A stretch of DNA of 20,821 bases from a virus (IMGVR_UViG_3300046535_000384:1-20821), one strand, 5' to 3'; shown: positions 14,094-19,449, counted from the first letter of the stretch. Notes: generated by a model not told the origin, from the letters alone. Program-made: numbers and translations.

Positions 14094-14111
14094 GGCGCCC
14101 CTGAGGGCGCC
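14094..14111 (-). terminator. GC-rich hairpin between TM peptide gene and tRNA (possible terminator or processing site)
   Basis: Stem GGCGCCC (7 bp, perfect) with a 4-nt loop, located just after the stop of the 30-aa TM gene and 5 nt upstream of the tRNA. There is no T-run, so intrinsic termination would be weak; RNase processing of the tRNA precursor is also plausible. The same 7-bp stem recurs at 18330-18349. Confidence 0.45.
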
Positions 14112-14117
14112 CTTCTG

Positions 14118-14210
14118 CTAGTGCCTACTTCCGAACAGGGCGAACAGCGCTGCGAGCACGACTACCGAAGCAGCCAGCACGCCGAGCAGGGCGAGAAGGA
14201 ACGTGATCAC
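14118..14210 (-). CDS. 30-aa single-pass membrane peptide
   Basis: GTG 14210 overlaps the stop of the 158-aa gene (GTGA). Nearly the whole peptide is one hydrophobic helix (FLLALLGVLAASVVVLAALF) ending GSRH, so it is a membrane peptide. Position immediately upstream of a hairpin and the tRNA. Could be a toxin-like or lysis-timing peptide; role unknown. Confidence 0.6.
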   Translation of the reverse strand: MITFLLALLGVLAASVVVLAALFALFGSRH

Positions 14211-14683
14211 TCGCCAGCCTTCAGCTTGATCGCGTACTTGCGGGGCTTGGAGTCGTCGATCCACTTGATACCGGCGATCGTGCCAGCACCAACCTGAAGG
14301 TCGCGATCCTCCATCATCGACTCCTTGAACTTCTCCTCCTGGTTCTGATTCAGCTCCCAGGTGGTCTCGAACGGCTCGAAGTCCTCTCGGGCCTCACCCT
14401 TGGCGTTCTTGTAGGCCACGACCCGAACTCGGATGGAGATCTGAGTGAGCGGGAAGAACGAGTGCACCGACTCGGGATCGAACTGCGATTCCTGCTTCGG
14501 GCCCCACTTCCCTCCGTCCTCAACCTGCACCATAAACTTCTTCTCGCCGGACTTGAAGTCCTTCTGAGGAGACGTCGGGTCCGGCTCACCAAGGAACTGG
14601 ACGATGATCGTGTCACCGACAGCGTCCCACTTCATGTACTTGCCGCCGGACTTCTTGCCGAACAGGTCGTCGAACGTAGCCAC
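14207..14683 (-). CDS. Conserved-looking replication-region protein (158 aa)
   Basis: ATG 14683 has GGAGATAGCC upstream. N-terminus MATFDDLFGKKSGGKYMKWD, then a beta-rich core (TIIVQFLGEPDPTSPQ, KKFMVQVEDGG, TQISIRVRVVAYKNAKG) and a C-terminal strand (KYAIKLKAGE). It resembles phage single-strand-binding or recombination-mediator-like beta proteins in position and layout, between a RecB-like nuclease and a helicase, but I see no diagnostic SSB motif. Assigned as unknown with a tentative DNA-binding role. Confidence 0.6.
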   Translation of the reverse strand: MATFDDLFGKKSGGKYMKWDAVGDTIIVQFLGEPDPTSPQKDFKSGEKKFMVQVEDGGKWGPKQESQFDPESVHSFFPLTQISIRVRVVAYKNAKGEAREDFEPFETTWELNQNQEEKFKESMMEDRDLQVGAGTIAGIKWIDDSKPRKYAIKLKAGE

Positions 14684-14693
14684 AGGCTATCTC

Positions 14694-15044
14694 CTAAATG
14701 TCGAAGTCTTCCCACTGCTTAGCAGTGGTGGTAGGGGGATTGACAGTCCACGGCTCAACCGTGGTGGCTCCGAGCTGGTCCTTGATCAGAGACTCAGCCT
14801 GATCGGGTGTCGACTCAGCTTCCGGAGATTCCTGGTACTGGCCGGTAACTTCCTGAGGGGCGAAGTCGACAGACTTGCCAGCCTCGAAGCCCTGAGTCAC
14901 CAGACTCAGGAACTCCATCGCCTTCATGCCGACATCATACAGGCTAACACCTCCTTCGCTCAGCTCGTACAACTCCTGAGGGGTCATCCGAATCTTAGCG
15001 TTGCCATACTGCACGGTCGGGATGGTGAACTCGATCTCAGCCAT
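14694..15044 (-). CDS. Hypothetical protein with acidic C-terminal tip (116 aa)
   Basis: ATG 15044 overlaps the stop of the 50-aa gene (TGATG). The N-terminal part (EFTIPTVQYGNAKIRM, TPQELYELSEGGVSLYDVGM) is alpha/beta; the rest is a Pro/Thr/Glu-rich disordered linker ending QWEDFDI. An acidic hydrophobic tip after a disordered tail is reminiscent of SSB-type protein-interaction tails, although it does not match the usual sequence. It is followed by the 158-aa protein, so they may act together. Confidence 0.6.
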   Translation of the reverse strand: MAEIEFTIPTVQYGNAKIRMTPQELYELSEGGVSLYDVGMKAMEFLSLVTQGFEAGKSVDFAPQEVTGQYQESPEAESTPDQAESLIKDQLGATTVEPWTVNPPTTTAKQWEDFDI

Positions 15045-15196
15045 CAGAGCCGCCGAATACGGGGCTCTGAGAGCGCCTTGCAGGCGAGTTCATAGATAGT
15101 CTCCGGGTGCATTTGCTCAAGCTCCGACTCCTCGTAGCCGAGGTCATCAATCAAGTCGATCGTCTCGGGGATGATCCCGTACAGATAGCTACTCAT
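15044..15196 (-). CDS. Hypothetical acidic protein (50 aa)
   Basis: I start at ATG 15196, overlapping the end of the 52-aa zinc gene, rather than the longer 15247 frame that shadows that gene. Protein MSSYLYGIIPETIDLIDD… is helical and acidic, with a C-terminal LACKALSEPRIRRL. No family recognised. Confidence 0.6.
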   Translation of the reverse strand: MSSYLYGIIPETIDLIDDLGYEESELEQMHPETIYELACKALSEPRIRRL

Positions 15197-15347
15197 CGTC
15201 CTCTTCTCCCTCTCCGCTGCACCAGTTGCAGTAACCCTCAAGGTCATCCGGATCAGCCACCTCTTCCCGGCACATCACGCACAGAGCGTCATCCAGGTAG
15301 TGGTTCACGTACCTGTTCCAAGCCGGAGTGCTAGCGCGATACTCCAT
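15189..15347 (-). CDS. 52-aa acidic zinc-ribbon protein
   Basis: ATG 15347 is the overlap partner of an upstream short ORF stop (TAATG). It carries CVMC and, 14 residues later, CNWC, flanked by an acidic tail (SGEGEEDDE), giving a typical zinc-ribbon layout. No family known. Like the other microproteins, it is coupled to its neighbours. Confidence 0.6.
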   Translation of the reverse strand: MEYRASTPAWNRYVNHYLDDALCVMCREEVADPDDLEGYCNWCSGEGEEDDE

Positions 15348-15382
15348 TATTTGCACACCATCTCAAGCTGGTTACCAGACAT
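15347..15382 (-). CDS. 11-codon coupled micro-ORF or decayed gene end
   Basis: ATG 15382 has GAGGG 4 nt upstream and the stop overlaps the next ATG (TAATG). It encodes MSGNQLEMVCK. The GNQLE…VCK part also occurs inside the lipoprotein at 15555..15941 (see repeat). It may be the remnant 3' end of a duplicated gene, or a translated coupling ORF. Confidence 0.3.
   Translation of the reverse strand: MSGNQLEMVCK
15351..15376. repeat. Copy B of a 26-bp imperfect direct repeat (partner at 15709-15734)
   Basis: Matches 15709-15734 at 23 of 26 positions by eye. Here it spans the 3' end of the 57-aa gene and the micro-ORF. The partner lies inside the lipoprotein gene. Both encode NQLE(V/M)VCK in the minus-strand frame of the lipoprotein. 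Likely a vestige of partial gene duplication. Confidence 0.55.
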
Positions 15383-15545
15383 CAAACCCTCGCTTGCTCG
15401 GATAAGGGTATTCCTCGTTTGTCGGTCGGATTCTGAGGCCTTCACCGCAACAGCAAGTCGTGGCCTCAACAGTAAACCCATCCTTCTCCGCCAGGTTGAT
15501 CGCATCCTGGATCATGCGGTAATGCTCTTCCAGTCGAGCACCCAT
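15372..15545 (-). CDS. Small protein with CCC cluster (57 aa)
   Basis: ATG 15545 has GGGGAAG 2 nt upstream and lies 9 nt after the lipoprotein stop. The protein is MGARLEEHYRMIQDAINLAE…, a helix followed by a short strand with TCCCGEGLRIRP. Three consecutive Cys are unusual and might bind metal. Function unknown. Confidence 0.6.
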   Translation of the reverse strand: MGARLEEHYRMIQDAINLAEKDGFTVEATTCCCGEGLRIRPTNEEYPYPSKRGFDVW

Positions 15546-15554
15546 CACTTCCCC

Positions 15555-15941
15555 CTATCGCACATCGAAGTCAGGCAGAATCACCGAGGGCTTGAACGTC
15601 ACGCGGTACTGACTGGCGCTCGCGTCAACCGGTTCACCCTGTTCCACGAAGTACGAGACGTTGTCGGACAGCCCAAGAAAATGCTTCTTGTACTGATCCT
15701 TGCCGACCTTGCACACTACCTCAAGCTGGTTGCCCTCATCGGAGATCGAGCAGTTGCCAACGATCTCCATCAGGTACTTATCAGTGATGCCGTTGAACAT
15801 CACAATCCGACGGTTCACCTCGAAGTTGTCGGCTGCCTTTGACAGGTTCTCCGACACCACGTCGGCGTCATTAGCGCACCCGGTGAGTGTAACACCAGCC
15901 ACCGCCAGCATCGACAGGCTGATCATCGTCTTCTTGTTCAC
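15555..15941 (-). CDS. Phage-encoded lipoprotein (128 aa)
   Basis: ATG 15941 encodes a Lys-rich start (MNKKTM), a hydrophobic stretch and a lipobox LTGC (cleavage before C22), so it should be lipidated on the outer face of the membrane. The mature part has NLSKAADNFEVNRRIVMFNGITD…, GNCSI…LEVVCK, and HFLGLSDNVSYFVEQGEPV, ending VTFKPSVILPDFDVR. By recall it belongs to a conserved family of actinophage membrane/lipoproteins (NRRIV…NGITD). Phage lipoproteins often act in superinfection exclusion, but that role is inference here. It lies between an HNH endonuclease and small genes. Confidence 0.8.
   Translation of the reverse strand: MNKKTMISLSMLAVAGVTLTGCANDADVVSENLSKAADNFEVNRRIVMFNGITDKYLMEIVGNCSISDEGNQLEVVCKVGKDQYKKHFLGLSDNVSYFVEQGEPVDASASQYRVTFKPSVILPDFDVR
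15709..15734. repeat. Copy A of the 26-bp imperfect repeat, inside the lipoprotein gene
   Basis: Encodes the NQLEVVCK stretch of the lipoprotein (minus strand). See 15351-15376 for the second copy; three mismatches in 26 bp by eye. Confidence 0.55.
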
Positions 15942-15948
15942 GATTCTC

Positions 15949-16395
15949 CTAATTCCAGTTCAGCTTGATTGCGGATCGAACAGTCCAGCGACTCAGGCCA
16001 TAAGCCCTGCCAAGCCTACCGTAACCGTAACCCTTGTCGTGCAGAAACCGCAGCGCCTTCACTGCTTGTTCATTAAGGATCGCATTATGGCGACCCTCTC
16101 CACGCTTGTGGCCTCCGCGCTCTGTCGCCTCACGCATATTCTCGGCATGGGACCCCTCGCGCAGATGATCGGGATTCACGCAAGCTCTGTTGTCGCACGA
16201 GTGAAGCAACATCGATACGGGTTCACGCCCGTTGGCGATAGTGAAAGTGAATCGATGTGCCCGGTACCATTTCTGCCTGTAGGTGAGGGCACCGTACCCC
16301 GACTTGAGCTTAGCGCCACGCCAGATCAGGCACTCACCAGCCCGGTCAACTCGATCGGCGAGGTATTCATTCAGGTCAGTAGGGAAGTCCGTCAC
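15949..16395 (-). CDS. HNH homing endonuclease (148 aa)
   Basis: Start GTG 16395 sits inside the end of the RecB-like gene; the frame continues to 16443, but that part shadows RecB. Zinc-finger/HNH motifs: ECLIWRGAKLKSGYG, WYRAHRFTFTIANGREP, LLHSCDNRACVNPDHLREGS and the Asn after (AENMREA). A C-terminal helix-turn-helix-like part (AVKALRFLHDKGYG, LSRWTVRSAIKL) probably binds DNA. Fits the HNH_3-type free-standing homing endonucleases common in phages. Overlaps RecB by 20 nt, so it is embedded in the operon. Confidence 0.85.
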   Translation of the reverse strand: MTDFPTDLNEYLADRVDRAGECLIWRGAKLKSGYGALTYRQKWYRAHRFTFTIANGREPVSMLLHSCDNRACVNPDHLREGSHAENMREATERGGHKRGEGRHNAILNEQAVKALRFLHDKGYGYGRLGRAYGLSRWTVRSAIKLNWN

Positions 16396-17206
16396 GATCT
16401 GCCTTGTCGTAGAAGCGGGCCCTCTTTGTTGGTCCAGAAGCAAGCGTGCAATTCGGACGCTGGAAGCACATGTTGCAGTTGTACTTAGCGTACCTAGTCT
16501 GGTACAGCTTCGCCTGCATCTTCTCGTACGTCGCCTGATACTTGGCTCCCACCTCGGCAGGGTCTACGTGACTCAGGTCAATAGGCCTCGCCTTGCTGGC
16601 TTCAGGGTGGAGCATAGCCCACAGGCCGGTGAAGTGGGAAGCCCCAAGTACACGCTCTCCAGGATGCGGAGCTACAAGCAGGGCCTTGTACGTCTCAAGC
16701 TGGAAGTTATCCTTCGGCTTGGCCTTGCCGGTCTTCCAGTCAAGGATCACCGGACCATGCTTCTTGTGCTCACCAAGGATATCGATATACGCCTTGATGG
16801 GCACAGAAAGCCCTGGGAGCCTGCCTGAGGCGTCAAACTCTACCTCCCAGACATCTACCTCATCCAGGAATTCGAGAGCCTTGGAGAAGCACTCACGCAC
16901 GTGCCTGAGGGCACGGGCTTCGGTCAGCTTGCCATCAGACGCAGTCGAAGCCAGCCAATTCTTGTGGTCGGGATCAACCTGCATCTGCTTCTCAATCAGA
17001 GGATAGAAATAATCCTCGGCGGAGATGGAGTCACGTCCGGGGAAAGGCTTCTTAGGGTCAAGCCAGTCCTCAACCATCGAGTGAACCGCAGTACCGATAG
17101 GCAGATACCATGTCTGGCGCTGCTCGGCGCCAGCAATCTTTCCCAGATACCAACTGCGCGCGCAACGCTGATAAGTCGAGTACTGGGAGAATGAGATGTG
17201 ATCCAT
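16376..17206 (-). CDS. Cas4/RecB-like PD-(D/E)XK exonuclease with Fe-S cysteines (276 aa)
   Basis: ATG 17206 overlaps the HNH stop (TGATG); the longer frame shadows the HNH end. Motifs: FSQYSTYQRC (C15), GTAVH (38-42, H42), the D of YIDIL (D142), LDWKTG (D156, K158) and a Q-x-x-x-Y helix (FQLETY). Three Cys near the C-terminus, C244, C247 and C253, join C15 as a probable 4Fe-4S ligand set, as in Cas4 and AddB. Degrades or resects DNA ends for recombination or replication. No CRISPR array or cas1/cas2 is nearby, so it is a stand-alone phage nuclease, not an adaptation module. Confidence 0.85.
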   Translation of the reverse strand: MDHISFSQYSTYQRCARSWYLGKIAGAEQRQTWYLPIGTAVHSMVEDWLDPKKPFPGRDSISAEDYFYPLIEKQMQVDPDHKNWLASTASDGKLTEARALRHVRECFSKALEFLDEVDVWEVEFDASGRLPGLSVPIKAYIDILGEHKKHGPVILDWKTGKAKPKDNFQLETYKALLVAPHPGERVLGASHFTGLWAMLHPEASKARPIDLSHVDPAEVGAKYQATYEKMQAKLYQTRYAKYNCNMCFQRPNCTLASGPTKRARFYDKADRDGLPY

Positions 17207-17628
17207 CAGATTCGCGCCTCTCGCTGACGTCGAACCTTTTCCCGATGACACACCTTGCACCTTCGCCCACGGTCTTTGACTAGATTATCCGGCGTGTACT
17301 CGTGTCCTTGCGGACAATGCGTCTTCCTTGCGTTGATCGCGGTTGGCGCAGTTGATCGCAGGACGTTCACCCGCATCTCAACAACTTCAAGATGGTCGGG
17401 GTTTACGCAAAGAGTATTCTTGCAAAGGTGGTCCAGGGTCAAGCCGTCGGGTATGGCGCCAACCAGCATTTCGTAACTAGCTCGATGGGCAAAGAGGGGG
17501 GACTTTCGATCCTTGTGCTTCACCTGCCCATAGCCGTTACCCTTAGTTGACGCAGTCCATTCCCAGCAAACGCCAGAGGCGTCTACCTTAGACCAGAACC
17601 TATCGCGGAAAGCTTCGTTATATTCCAT
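17206..17628 (-). CDS. HNH endonuclease with zinc tail (140 aa)
   Basis: ATG 17628 (TTG 17634 also possible) begins EYNEAFRDRFWSKVDASGVC. Motifs: CWEWTASTKGNGYGQ, AHRASYEMLVGAIPDGLTLD, HLCKNTLCVNPDHLEVVE, then a C-terminal module THCPQGHEYTPDNL…RRCKVCHREK. That tail resembles the tandem zinc modules of the adjacent WhiB-like protein. Homing-type HNH nuclease with its own leaderless promoter just upstream. Interrupts the array between WhiB-like and RecB-like genes. Confidence 0.85.
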   Translation of the reverse strand: MEYNEAFRDRFWSKVDASGVCWEWTASTKGNGYGQVKHKDRKSPLFAHRASYEMLVGAIPDGLTLDHLCKNTLCVNPDHLEVVEMRVNVLRSTAPTAINARKTHCPQGHEYTPDNLVKDRGRRCKVCHREKVRRQREARI

Positions 17629-17634
17629 GTCCAA

Positions 17635-17643
17635 ATAGTATCA
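17635..17643 (-). promoter_or_regulatory. Extended -10 promoter, leaderless, for the HNH endonuclease
   Basis: TGA then TACTAT (extended -10 pattern TG-N-TACTAT), followed by a 6-nt gap and the ATG at 17628, so transcription would begin at the A of the ATG. No SD is seen. Flanked by TGTCCA (minus strand, ~17656) and TGGACA inverted repeat (see findings). Confidence 0.5.
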
Positions 17644-17672
17644 CACTTCGTGGACACGGGGCGGAAGGGAAG

Positions 17673-18296
17673 TCATGACTCCATGATAGCAGCCTTGGCC
17701 TTCTCGCGAAGCTTGTTGCGATTCACCCGATTACACTCACCGCAATACCTCAATCCCTGCTTACCGCTTCGAGCCTTCCGGGCTCGAAACTTATCGACAT
17801 GCCCCCTAGAGCATGTGCCAGGAAGATACGTGATCTTCTCTTTTGGATTGACTACAGGCCGCTCGCGCTCCTGCCTGCACTTCATGCACCGGTATCCGTC
17901 GTTAGAACGCTTACGGTAATAGCCGACATGCCCGCGACTGCATTCCTTGTTGGCTATATCCACGTTCGAATTGTTGGTACGGGGTCGACCTCTTCCTCTG
18001 AACTTGAACGCAGAAGGAAGCACTCCACCGCGAACAGTCCATGTGGAATCCTCGATCGATGCAGTCTCTTTGCACTCCATCTTGACCGGGCAGCTCTCGC
18101 AAAGAACAAGAGCCGCAGCGAACTTACTCTTGTTGTGGGATCGAATAGCCCGATCCCTTTCTTCGACCGACTTGATGTCTCGCCTGAAATTGGATTCACG
18201 TTCAGTCAAGTCGAACAGCTCTGGCTTGCCCTTGCAGGGAGTTTCCCCCTTACGTCCCTCCACTTTACCTCCGCCCTCTTTAGGAGACCGACCCAT
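17673..18296 (-). CDS. WhiB7-like regulator fused to two zinc modules (207 aa)
   Basis: Probable transcription regulator. The N-terminal domain has the WhiB cysteine set C21, C66, C69, C75 (CKGKPELFD … CESCPVKMEC) that binds a 4Fe-4S cluster in WhiB proteins, then W86-T-V-R-GG (like the WhiB GVWGG turn) and an AT-hook RGRGRPR at 101-106, as in WhiB7. The C-terminal half adds two CSRGH-x(13-18)-C-x2-C modules (C119/H123/C137/C140 and C162/H166/C185/C188) not normal in WhiB proteins. ATG 18296 was chosen with GGAG upstream; TTG 18329 is possible. A strong promoter and 155-nt leader precede it. Confidence 0.8.
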   Translation of the reverse strand: MGRSPKEGGGKVEGRKGETPCKGKPELFDLTERESNFRRDIKSVEERDRAIRSHNKSKFAAALVLCESCPVKMECKETASIEDSTWTVRGGVLPSAFKFRGRGRPRTNNSNVDIANKECSRGHVGYYRKRSNDGYRCMKCRQERERPVVNPKEKITYLPGTCSRGHVDKFRARKARSGKQGLRYCGECNRVNRNKLREKAKAAIMES

Positions 18297-18329
18297 AGGG
18301 AGGGCTCCGTTAGTAATGGATAGAACCAA

Positions 18330-18349
18330 GGCGCCCTTGATGGGGCGCC
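18330..18349 (-). promoter_or_regulatory. Leader hairpin before WhiB-like gene (possible attenuator)
   Basis: Stem GGCGCCC/GGGCGCC with 6-nt loop, followed on the minus strand by TTGGTTCT, a weak T-rich tract, about 34 nt before the ATG. A similar stem occurs at 14094-14111. Confidence 0.4.
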
Positions 18350-18381
18350 CTAGCTCACAGACATCAGACTACTGCTTAAGT

Positions 18382-18411
18382 CTACCTAATCTGTAATTTC
18401 TGAGACTTCAC
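18382..18411 (-). promoter_or_regulatory. Possible 9-codon uORF in the WhiB-like leader
   Basis: GTG 18411 with AGGGGGAA close upstream reads MKSQKLQIR then TAG. It starts just after the hairpin 18412-18433 and before 18330-18349, a layout that could couple translation to attenuation. No independent proof. Confidence 0.3.
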
Positions 18412-18433
18412 GTTCCCCCTTGAGGGGGGGAAC
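18412..18433 (-). promoter_or_regulatory. Leader hairpin GTTCCCCC/GGGGGAAC
   Basis: An 8-bp perfect stem with 6-nt loop about 20 nt after the predicted transcription start. No T-run follows, so it is a structured leader element rather than a clear terminator. It holds the possible SD of the uORF. Confidence 0.4.
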
Positions 18434-18458
18434 TGATACTCAACTACTTACAAGATTA

Positions 18459-18486
18459 AGTATACGGGACCTGGAAATCCTGTCAA
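18459..18486 (-). promoter_or_regulatory. Strong sigma-70-type promoter for the WhiB-like gene
   Basis: TTGACA (18486-18481), 16-bp spacer, TATACT (18464-18459) on the minus strand, a near-consensus promoter; predicted start near 18452. This gives a leader of about 155 nt carrying two hairpins and a possible uORF. It is the clearest promoter in the leftward array. Confidence 0.7.
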
Positions 18487-18489
18487 GAC

Positions 18490-18960
18490 CTAGCTCGTGT
18501 GACCTGCGTCACACCCTTCGACTTCGCAAGTCAGAGCATCCTGACCGCTGGCGTACCTGGCGACCCGGTCGAGCGCACTCCTGTCATCCATGTCGAAGAA
18601 GAGGCGCTGGCCATCGGACAGAGGGATGCCGAGGATGTGAGAGGCGATGACCTCGGCATCCATCCTGTCGGTGCCCCACATCCCATAGGGATCGCCTGCG
18701 TAGTGCTCCTCGATCAATCGATGGGTGTCGTGCTGTTCGGCGTACTCCTTCGAGATCACCTCGATAGGGGCGTTGGTGATGCCGTTGTCCGAACCCCACA
18801 GATGGATTGCCCAGCCCGCGATACAGCGGGTTGTGCCGCAGTGGGGTTCGGACAGCCAGACATCAGCCTCGGCCATCTCGAAGAACTTCTGGCTGTGCTG
18901 CTCGGGGTTGATCCTGATGATCTGCTCGATGCGCTGGAACATCTCGGTATTGATCGGCAT
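18490..18960 (-). CDS. C-x-T-x-RC-AGWAIH family protein, copy B (156 aa)
   Basis: ATG 18960 has GGAGGAG 7 nt upstream. Motif order is the same as in 12551..12973: INTEMFQRIEQI, an aromatic VWLSEP patch, CGTTRCIAGWAIHLWGSDNG (C41, C46, H53), a late ILGIPLSDGQRLFFDMDD segment, then a helix. It carries an extra ~20-residue insertion (EQHDTHRLIEEHYAGDPYG). The C-terminus adds a CEVEGCDAGH cluster. The two copies are divergent, with strong match only around the motif. Function unknown; metal binding inferred. Confidence 0.75.
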   Translation of the reverse strand: MPINTEMFQRIEQIIRINPEQHSQKFFEMAEADVWLSEPHCGTTRCIAGWAIHLWGSDNGITNAPIEVISKEYAEQHDTHRLIEEHYAGDPYGMWGTDRMDAEVIASHILGIPLSDGQRLFFDMDDRSALDRVARYASGQDALTCEVEGCDAGHTS

Positions 18961-18961
18961 T

Positions 18962-19267
18962 TCAGTTCTCCTCCAACTCTCGGATCGCCTGATCCACGGC
19001 TTTCTGTACGGCGCCTCTGGCGCGCTGCTCGATCTCGGGGCAGTCGTACCGGCCGTAGTCTCCGAGAGCCCTAGAGAGGGCCCTGAGAGTCTTCATGGGG
19101 GCACTGTCGTTCTCCGTGGAGTCGTAGTGTCCGCAGTTGCAGCCGTATGCCTTGGCGTAGGTCTCGCACACGGGCGTATCGCCATCGGTTGCCACGTGCT
19201 TGGCGCGTGAGGTGTGGTCATCGCACCACATCCCGTATCGATCCTCGGAGAGATCGCAGTACTTCAT
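18962..19267 (-). CDS. Cys-rich hypothetical protein (101 aa)
   Basis: Start ATG 19267 overlaps the upstream stop (TGATG); the frame to 19384 is a shadow. N-terminus KYCDLSEDRYGMWCDDHTS and CETYAKAYGCNCGHYDS give five Cys and several His, likely a metal-binding domain, followed by a helical C-terminus (QRARGAVQKAVDQAIRELEE). Family unknown. Confidence 0.65.
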   Translation of the reverse strand: MKYCDLSEDRYGMWCDDHTSRAKHVATDGDTPVCETYAKAYGCNCGHYDSTENDSAPMKTLRALSRALGDYGRYDCPEIEQRARGAVQKAVDQAIRELEEN

Positions 19268-19449
19268 CAGATCATCTCCACGTACTGAGACTGGAAGAGC
19301 GCGAAGTCGCGCTCTCCTTCCTGCTCGAACCCGACGACCGACATCGGCACCCCGTCCGCTCGGGGTGTCTCCATCAGGAGCCATCCGGTGAAGTCCTCAT
19401 ATCCAGGCGCTCCGACAACAGAGACCTCAGGATAGGTTTCGGGGTTCAC
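19267..19449 (-). CDS. Hypothetical protein (60 aa)
   Basis: GTG 19449 overlaps the previous stop (GTGA). Begins MNPETYPEVSVVGAPGYEDF, beta-rich with a GWLLMETPRADGVPMSVVGF stretch, no Cys. Unknown. Confidence 0.65.
   Translation of the reverse strand: MNPETYPEVSVVGAPGYEDFTGWLLMETPRADGVPMSVVGFEQEGERDFALFQSQYVEMI

Noticed and set aside
16396-16443. Longer start of the HNH gene at 16443
   Set aside because: The extra residues are a shadow of the RecB-like C-terminus; GTG 16395 is closer to the domain start.
16376-17206. CRISPR-Cas adaptation locus
   Set aside because: A Cas4-like nuclease is present but there are no repeat-spacer units or cas1/cas2 in the window.
17207-17260. Longer start of the RecB-like gene
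   Set aside because: Upstream residues overlap the HNH C-terminus; ATG 17206 with TGATG coupling fits better.
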